A stretch of 64,000 nt of DNA from Lutjanus erythropterus (taxonomy: Eukaryota > Chordata > Actinopteri > Lutjaniformes > Lutjanidae), in NCBI GenBank assembly GCA_020091685.1, contig CM034604.1:8289682-8353681 (forward strand). Direction: 5' to 3'. This document shows, in pieces, positions 35,001 through 44,122 of the stretch. Each line of letters starts with the position of its first letter. Positions within the stretch are counted from its first letter, which is position 1. The notes beneath the pieces were generated by a model. That model made no database searches. It had not been told where the DNA came from and saw only the letters and a program-made list of their open reading frames with translations. The translations under genes and the position numbers were made by a program.

Positions 35001-38000
35001 TTGTGACACCTCAAGGCCAAGTGTCATGCCTTGAATCCAGTGCTCTGAAATGTTTTTACACTGTAGTCGCAGTTTTTACATGTGCAGAGACCAAAATGAA
35101 CCTTTTTTTTTGTCTTGATCAAGTCAACACATGGGCAAAAAGTGAAAGCAGATGCATAGTCTGTTGTCAGTCTGTTGTCTTAACCTTAAACCCTCCCTTC
35201 GCTGTGAATGGTTAACAGCAAAAACAACAGGCCTCCTGCTGGCAATGGATACGTGTGTGTGCGTGCTGCTGTATCAACCTATAGCCAGGCAGCAGGCATC
35301 CCACGCCTTGTCCTCTGCGGCATGTTCCTCGGTGGAGCCCTGCCAACACCGACAGCAGTGGAAACTGCTTTATGCTATTTATGGCCAGACTGAGCCTGGC
35401 CCAGCTCAGCCCAGCCCAGCACACACGCCTCCATCACTGCTGCAGAGAAAACTGATGCCCCATTCATGACGCTCCGTTAACCTGGACTGTTTTAGGGCGA
35501 CCCAATTAGGCCCCGTCCACAGCGCCCTTAGCAGATTAGGTGATGATACTGCACACGAGCTTCTGACCCCGTCACATATCTGATTTTTCAGCCATAATGT
35601 GGCTAGTTTTATGAGTCTGAGTGAAAGTAAAAGCTTTTGTGTTTTCTTTTCTGCTGTGGTCATGACTTGAGATGAGGCAGCACATTCTTTGTCCGCACTA
35701 CTCAGTCAAGTTATAATCAGAATGTATTGGGAGATTTGTAAAAGGCGACAGGCTTTTTCACTTACATTTTTATGAAGGGATGTGCTTTCTGACTGTTGTG
35801 TGCTATGCTCAGTTCATCTGTCAAAACAGACACTAAACACATCATTACTACATTTTTTTTAGACATTCACGAGCACAGTCTGTACTAGGGCTGCACGATA
35901 TGAAAAAGTCATATTGCAGTGACGCTGACTGAAATTGCAGTTGCGATATGCAGTATGATTAGTTGGAAAGATCATTTTTGCATCATGATTTTTATTGGAA
36001 AAAAAAATCAGATTGTGATGGTGTAACATTTATTGAGGTCTCTACCAAACAAACATGTTCTCTTTCATCTGGAGAAAAGGATTTTTAGGCCAGGGGATCA
36101 TACATCACATCATTATAAGGCTGTCACACATTTTTCCTTTTTCAAAATATTGCAATTTGGATATTGCACTTGGCCAGACTGCAGTTTCAATAATAGTGTA
36201 ATTAATTTTGCAGCGCCATTTTGTACTTTTTAAGCCTATATGTTCAAGAGCTTCAACTAAGTATTATTTTCATGATCAGTTAAAGCTTATACAGTCAACT
36301 TTAATATTTAGTTGATTTTTGTAGACCTATGTGGACAAGAGCGGTATAACCACAAAATATAACATCAAGAATAAAAATATGGAGATAAAAATCTTTCTGC
36401 TTCTGGCTAATGTGTGATGAAAAAAATGAAAATGTGTTTTTTATATGTATAGTCACTGCAGGGGGGGCGTGGATGACCAGGAGAGAAATATAGAGTAAAA
36501 CAAAGTTAAATGAATATGATCTATGTAGGTGAAATAAACAGACTTTTTCTGATGTTATGCTTTATATTACTAAAATTCAACTTGATTCCTTTTTTTCCTT
36601 TTTTATAAGTTGTTCTCCCAATTATTGTTAATGACTAATAATAAATGTAAGAAGGGGGGTGCGAACACTGGGGGCATGCCAGAAAGTTCTGGGAAACACT
36701 GGATTGATCAGTTGTTAGCGTTTTCAACTATTGGTTGAGGAAAATGCACAAAATTTGCAACACTAGTTTGGAGAGGTGACTGTGACCACAGAGCAGGAGT
36801 TGTGAGAAAAAATTAGACTGAAGATTTGGTGAAACAGAAACTACTTTGACTGAACAGCTGCTACTGATAATGTCTTCAACATCAATGGTTAAAAATTTAC
36901 TTAGTTTTTGAGACAAATACTTTGTATTTTACATTGCTTGAGTACAGTTTTTCAGTTCTTTCCACCACTGCTAACCAGTGATTCTGCCCCCCACCCAGGT
37001 GCCACTCTAAACATGCGGCCGGCTCCGTTACCCATGGAGGAGATGGAGTGGAGGCAAACCCCGCCCCCCATCACCACCGCCCCTGGTACCTTCCGTCTGC
37101 GTCGAGGAAGTCGCTTCACTTGGAGAAAAGAGTGCCTGGCTGTGATGGAGAGGTGAGAGCGGAGGGGGTGGAGGGAAGAAGAAAAGCAGAAGATTAAAGA
37201 TCATAAATGGGAGTCTGTTTCATAACTCATCCTTTATTTCCACATGGAGTTGAGGAAACATTGCAGCCCGTCCAAGAAAACAGCCGTGCAGCGAGCCTCT
37301 GACTCTCAATATTGGCTCGGCCGCACCGCACACATGACAACCAGCAGTAACTCTGCTTTGTTGACATCGTCCTTGTGTAGTGAAATTAATTTAATCAGTG
37401 TGACTCTTCTGCTATTTATAGCTACTTCAACGACAACCAGTACCCAGATGAGGCCAAACGGGAGGAAATAGCAAACGCCTGCAATGCTGTTATTCAGAAA
37501 CCAGGTAAACCACAGAAACCAGGAACGTGTGGACCGCTGAATAAGAATACAGTAATGTATGTGTGTGCATTTATATTTTAGTTGAGTATACAGAAGTGTT
37601 AAACAATTACTTTATTGATGGATAAGTCAATCGGCACAACATTTATCTGCAGCAATTTCAGAATAGATTAATTATTTAGCAAAAATTTTTCTCAAATGTG
37701 AATATTTGCTGGGGTTCTTTTGTTACCAGTTTGACTTGTCAGAATTATCACTCTCTTGCAAGGATATGACACTGACACCTTGTTACCAATCTAATTTGCT
37801 GCTTAACATAGTATACAGTATATATATAGTATAAGCCGTATATTGTCAAACACTTGTAAAACTTTCAGGACAGATTTTCTTCTTTAACCTGTTGACACAG
37901 AGTGATACAGTGTCCATAAATTTGCTTACAACATGACTCCTAAATTTGCCTGAGAATCACTGCATTTTTAAGTTTTCTTCAGTATGAAAGCTACTTTTTT

Positions 38001-41000
38001 GTGTACTATTATATAATTATAATGCCCAGGTCGAGTGTGCCCTTCTGACAAGACGTTTCTTGAACTTCATCTACGTTTTATAGACAAAACATCTGTGTCA
38101 CATCTGTTGTATGATCTCCTCCTTATGCAGTAGGATCGAGTTCTTCCTTTTCAGCAGATATTTAAGCACCATCAGTTATGAAACATTGGTGCTTATAAAT
38201 GCACTAATAAGAGTGGAATTCACAGCTTGAGGGAGCAGATAGATCATAAAAATGAGGGCCCAGAATGAATTAAAAAGATTAGACCAGGCTGGAAAAAGAT
38301 AATGTAAGCAAGCTATTATTATTGTGCATCTTGTATCACTACACTTAATCACATTCTCACCAGAATCTCTTCCACTGAGTGATCAGACTCTCGTGGTTTG
38401 TTTCAGGGAAGAAGCTGTCTGATCTGGAGAGGGTCACCTCCCTGAAAGTTTACAACTGGTTCGCCAACCGTCGCAAAGAGATCAAGAGACGGGCCAACAT
38501 TGGTAATGTGATTTTGGGGAAGGACCATAAATGTCCATTGACACTTTTATTTGCACTGCACATTTAATTACATCCCTTTGTGTTAACATGACTATTTCAT
38601 AATTAATAACACCAATTATAACATTTTTCTTCCACATTGAATGGCTCGCCATTAATTCATTCCATCACTATAATTAGGTTGATGATTGTTAATCAGTCAC
38701 CTGACATCTATAATGACCTCTGGCAAAGTATCCCCCATAACTGCTGTGAAATTATAAAATTCCTCTTGCATTAACCTAGAACAATTACATTTGTGAAATA
38801 GAAGCTCCATTAGGTGCTAGCCAAAGGACTCAGAGGAGAGGACAACTGGAGCTACTGAAGAGATTCATTTGGTCAGTGTCTGTGCTAATGTGTGGTGATT
38901 TACAGCCGTCCACAGCAGTGGTTCCCAACCTTTTCTGTCCAACGTACCTTAATAACCCAGTGAGATGAGCTCAAGTACTCCGTCTTTTATTCATTACTCT
39001 TAGCTAACTATTTCACCCATTTATCCATTATTATTAGCTAACTATTTCTAGCATTTATTAATAATTATTAGCTAACTATTTCACCCATTTATCCATTATT
39101 ATTAGCTAACTATTTCTAGCATTTATTAATTATTATTAGCTAACTATTTTAAACATTTATCCATTATTATAAGCTAACTATTTCTAGCATTTATCCATTA
39201 TTATTAGCTAAGTATTTCACCAATTATCCATTATTATAAGCTAACTATTTCACCCATTTATCCATTATTATTAGCTAACTATTTTAAACATTTATCCATT
39301 ATTATAAGCTAACTATTTCTAGCATTTATTCATTATTATTAGCTAAGTATTTCACCAATTATCCATTATTATAAGCTAACTATTTCACCCATTTATCCAT
39401 TATTATTAGCTAACTATTTCACCCATTTATCCATTATTATTAGCTAACTATTTCTAGCATTTATCCATTATTATTAGCTAACTATTTCACCCATTTATCC
39501 ATTATTATAAGCTAACTATTTCTAGCATTTATTCATTATTATTAGCTAACTATTTCACCCATTTATCCATTATTATAAGCTAACTATTTCTAGCATTTAT
39601 TCATTATTATTAGCTAACTATTTCAACCATTTATCCACTACTTTTAGCTATTTCTATCATTTATCCATTATTATAAGCTAACTATTTCTAGCATTTATTC
39701 ATTATTTTTAGCTAACTCATGTTTGTAAATGGGAATTTATAAAAAAAATAGAGACATCTGAATATAATGTAGTCCAGTTCGAGACCTCTGTAATTAACAT
39801 ATAATTACAACGTCACCAAACATTGAACATTATAAAGTCAGTAACTTAGTAGAAGTTATGGCAGTTTTTGAACGGTTGAATCAAATTGCAGTAGATTATA
39901 CAGGTGTACCTACTGTAATAAAGTTCAGCTGCTCCGCAGTCTGAGAATCACTGCTCTTTAGTAGGTAATGAGGGACATTAATAGCAATAAAGTGTAAATC
40001 TAATAATCCATCCTCTTCCTCCAAGAAGCCACAATCCTGGAGAGTCATGGGATAGACGTCCAGAGTCCGGGGGGACACTCCAACAGCGATGACATCGATG
40101 GAAACGACTTCTCAGAGCAGGTAGAGAGAGATTAAGGATCCCGAAAGACACATAAAACTAGATTTATGTTCCAGACAGTACTGTAAACGAGACAGAGGTC
40201 ACTTCTCCTTGTGTTCCTGCTTCATGTCTTCATTTTGTATTGTACTGTGTCTGATTTATATTTTTTTCATTAATATTTTTCCTTTGTTTTTACGGATCAG
40301 CCTCTTGCCAGCCATACACATCCATCCTGTGGTGAAAGGCTGTTCTTGGACAGCACTCAGCGTTCCTGTCATTAGTTAAATGTGACCATGTATCGTCCAC
40401 GTCCTTCATTCCAATTCAACAATAACATCAGTTGACTTTACTAATTAGTTCCCTCTCTTTGGTCAAAGTTGTGTTAATAATTGAAATCAGCAGCAGGTTG
40501 TGGAGTTTGTTTGGACTTGAACACTGTGACCTTTCTGGCACACTGTTTCTGCTCACACATTCACACTGAAAGAACATTTGACCTGCTGTTTTCCTTCACA
40601 TGAATGTATCGTCTCCAAATATAGAAAGAACATACAGTTCTTTTATATTTTGATGAAGAATTGCTGCTCAAAGCTGTTGCTGAGGGCACATTAATTAACA
40701 AAAGCTCATTCTCTTCTCCTTTTTTTTCTGTTACCAGTGGAAACTTAAGCTGCAGCAAAGCCCTGTATTACTGTAGAAACCTACAGATGAAGATTGCGTT
40801 TCAGTTTAAGCCCTCAAGCTTGACTCCTTATTGCACAACATGCTGCAGCTGAAAATGGAAACAGACCATTAAAGTTAAACTGTTGTGGTTAAAGTAAACT
40901 ATTAAAGCGAATGAATTATGAACACATGAAAGGGTGTATTTAATCTGAAAGAATTCAAGTCATTCTGGTTATTTTGATTGGTGATTTATTTCTCTAATCA

Positions 41001-43258
41001 AACTTGAGTTGATTCTTTTTTAATTTTATCTCCTCCAGGCATGTGACCTGCCCTATTTTGACAAGAGACCTCTCAGCCGACCTTTTGGCCTTTACCGACT
41101 GGAGCCCACCTCGCCAACACAGGTACGTCCACACACAGAAACACGCCGGTATGTGTGGACAACAGCACTTCAGCTTCATTTTCAGGCAAACAGGATCCAC
41201 TCTCTTTAACCTGCGTCATATTTCCTCTAATTTTGCCACCATGCCAATCTGTTCTGATCGATTATTTTACTGAATATCTGCTCTGCAGTACAGAGAAGAC
41301 ACCAAGGGAAACTCAAATAAATCAGACAGAGGTTAAAAGAGGTCCCTTCATCACAATTATACTCTGATTGCGTGTCTTTAAATAGCTGTCAGTAATCAGA
41401 CAGCACGTCACTTAAAAGTGGATTTGATGCTTGATGTCGGCGCCCACCCATTTTCTGGCTCTTGTAAATTCAGTTTAAGAAATGTCTTTGTTTTGAACGT
41501 CCAAAATAGTTTGTCTGCAGAAATTTAAACTCAACCATGAGAAATGCACGACAGCAGAAATTGTATGCTTGATTTACTGTTTTGATCCACAGTACACTGC
41601 AGGATCATAGTTTACCCATCCTTGAGATGTGGGACAAATGTTCTACCAGAAAAATTAAAATATAGTAAAACCAACACTCTAATTCCAATATTTTGGTGAA
41701 AAACGGGATTAGCTATACTCTAAGGACCACTGTCTCACTTCCTGGTTTGAAAATGGTGGGAATACTGTTCAAGCACGGTTAAACTTTCTACTTTTTATAT
41801 TTATCAGATATGTCTCAACCATTGCATGTCAACTCTGAAGCCCTCTGCAGTAAAAATGAAAAAAAAAAGAAGCTTATTAGGATTAATAGTTAGATTTTTT
41901 AAAATATATTTTCTCACTAAATTGAAGAGTAAAAATCAAAAACCCTTCAAACTAGAGTTTTGTCCCAATTCTCAAGAAAGACTTAAGTTACAAACTTAAG
42001 CTCTACAGTGAAGTCATCAACCAAGTTCTGATCAGAAGTGATCATTTGTTAAGCCACACCCCCCTTAACTACTGTTTCTACACCTGTCAAGCTTCCCCTT
42101 CTCATATGGCACACATGCAGTATACAGTGTTAGCAGATTTACCACTCAAAAGTCTTCTCTGCTTTTTTTTAATAACAACAGGATCTCGACAGTCAATTGA
42201 CAGTTTTGCTCGCTGAGATGAAAACTCGCTGGCAGATTTTAATCATCTGGCCAGCGTTGGCTCTGCTGGTCGAAGCAGCCGTCTTTGGTTCACTTTATTT
42301 TCCAGCTGCCTTGTTTTAAAACCAGAACCCCGTAAAAGCGTCTTAACTGTACTGTTTTTGGCTACGTAGATCAGAGGTTCTCAATATTTTCCAGATACAA
42401 GGGACCCTCTCATGTATGCCACTTGGAATAATTTGGCATGGCCTGTCTTTCACACCTCTACTTACAACTATTTGCACCATGACAACAAAGATTTTTGTCA
42501 GCTAATCTGTGTCTAGTAGATATCACTTTTACAGCATAAACAAGGCTAGCACAGCATGTGTGTTCAGGAAATAGGAGAGGAAACAGTTGAATAGGGCTGC
42601 AACTAATGATTATTGTAATAGTCGATAATCGGTCGATAAGTTCCTTGATTAATGGATTAATAGTTGTTCATTTTTAAATGTCAGAATATGGTGAAAAATG
42701 TAAATTGGTGTTTCCTGAAGATGTCATTTACTGTCAGAGCTGCGGAGAATTTTAACTTTTTTTCTCAAACTGATTATATATTATCAAAATAGTTGGCAAT
42801 TAATTTAATAATTGATTAATAATCGAGTAACCGTTGCAGCTCTACAGTTGACTGCAGCTCTGCAGGGTATGAAGCTTGCTCAACTGTTATTGGAGTACAG
42901 AGCAAAAAAGGGGCGGGACTTCATCAGTTGCACGTGTAGGGAGGGTTGTAATGAACAGTCAGTTGGTCAACATGATGGCAAAAACAAAGTACAGGTGGAA
43001 AACTAGCTCTGTTTCCAAAAATAAAATTCCTGTTCCTTTTTTTTTTTTTTTTTTTCTTTTTCTTTCCACACATTGCGAGTGCTCGCTGTTCACTTCTTCC
43101 CTCTTCTCTCTCAGGACGACAGCGCAGCGCACAGCGAGCACCAGGACCCCATCTCTCTGGCTGTGGAGATGGCCGCTGTTAACCACACCATCCTGGCCCT
43201 GTCCAGAACCGGAGGGGTCCCCAACGACATCAAGACGGAGTCCCTGGAGGACGAATGA
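21840..43258 (+). CDS. hmbox1: hmbox1, homeobox-containing protein 1 (HOT1), complete coding span in nine exons
   Basis: HMBOX1 is a nuclear, HNF1-class homeobox protein. In mammals it binds double-stranded telomeric TTAGGG repeats and also acts as a transcriptional repressor. Coding exons are 21840-22498, 30597-30682, 32434-32544, 36999-37152, 37422-37504, 38407-38502, 40026-40120, 41039-41122 and 43115-43258. Every junction is GT-AG and in phase, giving 503 codons, or 475 if the 84-nt eighth exon is skipped. In order the protein has an N-terminal conserved block (residues 1-50, beginning MSEFSEEPRFTIEQIDLLQR), a Ser/Asn/Thr/Pro-rich linker, a POU-specific-like HNF1-type domain (about 213-285), and an atypical homeodomain (about 320-397) with a long loop between helices 2 and 3 and the recognition motif WFANRR (382-387). 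The tail ends in an acidic run. The human protein is about 420 residues; the extra length comes mainly from the low-complexity linker. Which teleost paralogue (a or b) this is cannot be decided here. Confidence 0.96.
22694..22870 (+). mobile_element. Fragment of a hAT-like repeat (AGGGCTGGGACGATAC)
   Basis: Starts tagggctgggacgatacac, a common teleost repeat beginning. The right end is not recognised. Confidence 0.4.
22986..23073 (+). repeat. (TA)n microsatellite
   Basis: About 40 TA dinucleotides. They explain the Tyr-Ile open frames on both strands. Confidence 0.97.
24110..24186 (-). mobile_element. Terminal fragment of the GGGCTGCAACTAA family
   Basis: gatcgacagattaatgtataat then aatagttgtagctcta, the right-hand end of the family in reverse orientation. 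Confidence 0.45.
25805..26316. mobile_element. DNA MITE with GATACC ends
   Basis: Left aggatgttcccataccgatacc pairs with right ggtatcaggacatctct. A hAT-like teleost relic without coding capacity. Confidence 0.5.
27310..27676 (+). repeat. Dispersed repeat, inverted partner of 4573-4855
   Basis: Matches the reverse complement of 4573-4855: ttccttgctctt, gataagcaggctacatggtt, tttatgatcgtgagtctgc, attgatgcggcatctgtcaa. It has an extra internal stretch near 27405-27440. Confidence 0.6.
27778..28271. mobile_element. hAT MITE with CAGGGMTCAACA ends and target duplication
   Basis: Left CAGGGCTCAACAATAAG pairs with right TTAATGTTGATCCCTG. Flanks cattaaat (left) and cattttaaat (right) look like an 8-bp target duplication with a 2-bp insertion. 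Cttgcccag / ctgggcaag words inside mark the family. A fragment recurs at 60738-60840. Confidence 0.65.
30597..30682 (+). CDS. hmbox1: hmbox1 coding exon 2 (POU-specific-like domain)
   Basis: Acceptor tgtttgcag| and donor ACCG|gtgagc. The exon reads RRDSSMVKEEIKAFLGNRRI and continues SQAVVAQVTG. This is the first part of the HNF1-type POU-specific-like DNA-binding domain and is almost unchanged from the mammalian sequence. It opens with a split Arg codon completed from exon 1. Confidence 0.95.
30841..31636. mobile_element. MITE with long TIRs, PIF/Harbinger-like
   Basis: Left arm ttagagggatagtttggatt ... gacgggcggcacgacccc. Right arm is the inverse of tcaaagggatagttctgatt ... ggcggtcgacacgccccc. 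The arms pair over more than 110 bp. The element starts 159 bp after coding exon 2. The superfamily call is tentative. Confidence 0.65.
32434..32544 (+). CDS. hmbox1: hmbox1 coding exon 3 (POU-specific-like domain)
   Basis: Acceptor gctttccag| and donor CCAG|gtacat. It encodes ISQSRISHWLLQHGSDLSEQ followed by KKRAFYRWYTLEKTTPG, the helical second part of the POU-specific-like domain. The exon has both ends in phase 1, so it could be skipped without breaking the frame. Confidence 0.95.
33072..33374 (-). mobile_element. hAT-type MITE, GGGCTGCAACTAA family
   Basis: Starts tagagctgcaatgattaatc and contains ttgggttgtggactaaataagac and cagcagattaatcaataatg in reverse family order. Confidence 0.7.
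33503..34048 (+). mobile_element. Teleost DNA repeat 'CCTCCRYCRWGGA...ggcagaggtctgc'
   Basis: Starts cctccatcgtggatgttatg, has cagcaggattattacagag and gattttcatgaaacttggcgg, and ends cttggcagaggtctgcactc. Ends are inverted (CCTC.GCCAAGG type). Confidence 0.55.
34534..34836 (+). mobile_element. hAT-type MITE, GGGCTGCAACTAA family
   Basis: Starts taggcctgcaactaatg; ttggtctataaaatgtcac, aaccaaagatattcagttt and gaatcagagaattttgac follow in family order. Confidence 0.75.
35886..36218 (+). mobile_element. hAT MITE TAGGGCTGCACGATATG with target duplication
   Basis: Starts tagggctgcacgatatg and ends ttttgcagcgcca. The 8-bp flanks gtctgtac (left) and ttttgtac (right) agree at six of eight bases, as expected for an old hAT target duplication. 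Confidence 0.65.
36690..36970 (+). mobile_element. Composite hAT-like repeat abutting hmbox1 exon 4
   Basis: Same order of words as 11486-11925 (aaatttgcaacactagtttgg, ttgagtacagtttttcag), ending ccaccactg 28 bp before the exon 4 acceptor. Confidence 0.5.
36999..37152 (+). CDS. hmbox1: hmbox1 coding exon 4 (linker and homeodomain start)
   Basis: Acceptor ccccccacccag| and donor GGAGAG|gtgaga. It encodes ATLNMRPAPLPMEEMEWRQT, then a Pro/Thr linker, then LRRGSRFTWRKECLAVMES, which begins the homeodomain arm and helix 1. A hAT-like repeat end lies 28 bp before the acceptor, and a consensus branch-point motif ctaac (36971-36975) lies between them. Confidence 0.95.
37422..37504 (+). CDS. hmbox1: hmbox1 coding exon 5 (homeodomain, middle)
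   Basis: Acceptor tatttatag| and donor AACCAG|gtaaac. It encodes YFNDNQYPDEAKREEIANAC then NAVIQKPG, covering helix 2 and the extended loop that marks HNF1-class homeodomains. Confidence 0.95.
38407..38502 (+). CDS. hmbox1: hmbox1 coding exon 6 (homeodomain recognition helix)
   Basis: Acceptor ttgtttcag| and donor ATTG|gtaatg. It encodes KKLSDLERVTSLKVYNWFAN then RRKEIKRRANI. This is helix 3, with the invariant Trp, Phe, Asn and Arg that contact DNA, followed by a basic run likely to help nuclear import. Both ends are in phase 1. Confidence 0.96.
38916..39953. mobile_element. hAT-like element containing a long tandem array
   Basis: Left end CAGTGGTTCCCAACCTTTTC and right end the inverted CTGAGAATCACTG are typical hAT MITE ends (CAGTGGTTCYCAA type). 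The interior is dominated by the array at 38985-39715. Target duplication is weak. Confidence 0.6.
38985..39715 (+). repeat. 34-bp minisatellite, about 21 units, two-unit higher-order structure
   Basis: Unit type A, attattagctaactatttc then acccatttatccatt, alternates with type B, attataagctaactatttc then tagcatttattcatt. A shorter third type (ctaagtatttcaccaattatcc) appears twice. This shows amplification by 68-bp blocks. Confidence 0.93.
40026..40120 (+). CDS. hmbox1: hmbox1 coding exon 7
   Basis: Acceptor tcctccaag| and donor GAGCAG|gtagag. It encodes EATILESHGIDVQSPGGHSN then SDDIDGNDFSEQ, matching the human segment after the homeodomain. The acceptor is a tandem NAG (aagaag), so the first Glu could be dropped by 3-nt alternative splicing. 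A hAT-like element with a long tandem array ends 72 bp upstream. Confidence 0.92.
41039..41122 (+). CDS. hmbox1: hmbox1 coding exon 8, probable 84-nt cassette
   Basis: A pyrimidine-rich acceptor (atctcctccag|) and a strong donor (ACACAG|gtacgt) flank 28 codons reading ACDLPYFDKRPLSRPF then GLYRLEPTSPTQ. Both ends are in phase 0, and the flanking exons 7 and 9 also join in phase 0, so the exon can be included or skipped freely. The 420-residue human form as I remember it goes straight from exon 7 to exon 9, so this peptide would be isoform-specific. The open frame and clean splice sites support a real exon, but no transcript has been seen. Confidence 0.75.
41672..41981 (+). mobile_element. Short copy of the GTCCCARTTCTCAAGAA element
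   Basis: Shares aacactctaattccaat, ttagctatactctaaggac, ctgtctcacttcctggttt and the end gttttgtcccaattctcaag with 44123-45142, but lacks the left terminal repeat and most of the middle. Confidence 0.65.
42592..42844 (+). mobile_element. hAT MITE (TAGGGCTGCAACTAA family) with 8-bp target duplication
   Basis: Starts TAGGGCTGCAACTAATG and ends CCGTTGCAGCTCTA. The flanks cagttgaa (left) and cagttgac (right) agree at seven of eight bases. This copy fixes the superfamily as hAT for all members in the window. It lies 270 bp before hmbox1 exon 9. Confidence 0.85.
43115..43258 (+). CDS. hmbox1: hmbox1 coding exon 9 with stop codon
   Basis: Acceptor ttctctctcag|. It encodes DDSAAHSEHQDPISLAVEMA and continues to NDIKTESLEDE before TGA at 43256-43258. 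The segment DPISLAVEMAAVNHTILAL is the conserved C-terminal motif of HMBOX1, and an IKTE sequence near the end fits a sumoylation consensus. Confidence 0.96.
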   Translation, partial: DDSAAHSEHQDPISLAVEMAAVNHTILALSRTGGVPNDIKTESLEDE

Positions 43259-43654
43259 ACTGCACAGGAACCGGGACGGAGGGAGCGGATGAGAGAAAAG
43301 CAGCGGGAAAGGGAAGGAGGCGCATAAAAGGCGGCAAACGGGGGGGCTGAAAAAAAAAGAGACCAAAATAATGCTACTTAGTAAATCCTCAGAATCTGTC
43401 CCTCGGCCAGCCCCCCGCCCCGTCAACTGTCCCTTCTCTCTCAGCTTCCCTCCTCCCACAGAGTCCATGTAAACAGTAATTACCCCCCACCCACACCTCC
43501 ACCCAACCCTCCCCGATCTATTGACACAGCTGGCGGAAATGGGTCACTATACGTCCTCTGATCTCTGTGAAAATGTTCCACGGAAAGAAGAAAAGGGGTC
43601 CTTTAACCCTCCAGAAATGGTGGTCCACGTCTGGGATAGTGTCTCCCAGGACCT

Positions 43655-43695
43655 CCCCTCCTCCTCCTCCTCCTCCTCCTCCTCCACCTCCTCAA
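43655..43695 (+). repeat. (TCC)n simple repeat in hmbox1 3' UTR
   Basis: About ten TCC units, 400 bp after the stop codon. Confidence 0.9.
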
Positions 43696-43908
43696 TATAC
43701 ACTCTTCTCCTCACAGGATACCTCTGCTCTCTCCTCTTCCTCACTCCCCCACTCCCCCCCCCCTTCTCCAGCCTGGTCGTCTGAGCCGATCCTCAGTCTA
43801 TCTCACCTCAGCGTCAACCTCAGAAAAATAACGTGTACTGTATATATAATATATATATGGTTCTTATGGTTCTCAGTCACACTCACCTCATGGTGTGCTA
43901 CCTACCTA

Positions 43909-43931
43909 CCTACCTACCTACCTACCTACCT
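43909..43931 (+). repeat. (CTAC)n simple repeat in hmbox1 3' UTR
   Basis: Six tandem CTAC units. Confidence 0.9.
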
Positions 43932-44122
43932 GCATACCCCTCAAATTTCAACCTCTTCATCATCGTGCAATTTCATCAGAGGAGCAGCCTCCAGCCGCTG
44001 TCGGAGTAAAGATGGATGCTGTGAGTTTCCGTCTCTCCCTCTCAGGCTCCGAGGCGGTAAGAAAGGATGATGTCGGCAGAAGGAACTGTCCAGTCACTGT
44101 CTTCTACCCTCTAGACTTCAAC

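Larger units (their letters stand above)
32545..36998 (+). other. hmbox1 intron 3 of the coding region (4.5 kb)
   Basis: Contains elements at 33072, 33503, 34534, 35886 and 36690 and a repeat-poor block at 35160-35560. Confidence 0.9.

Noticed and set aside
36240-36702. Possible hAT relic ending agttctgggaaacactgg
   Set aside because: Only one end is recognisable, so no element boundaries can be supported.
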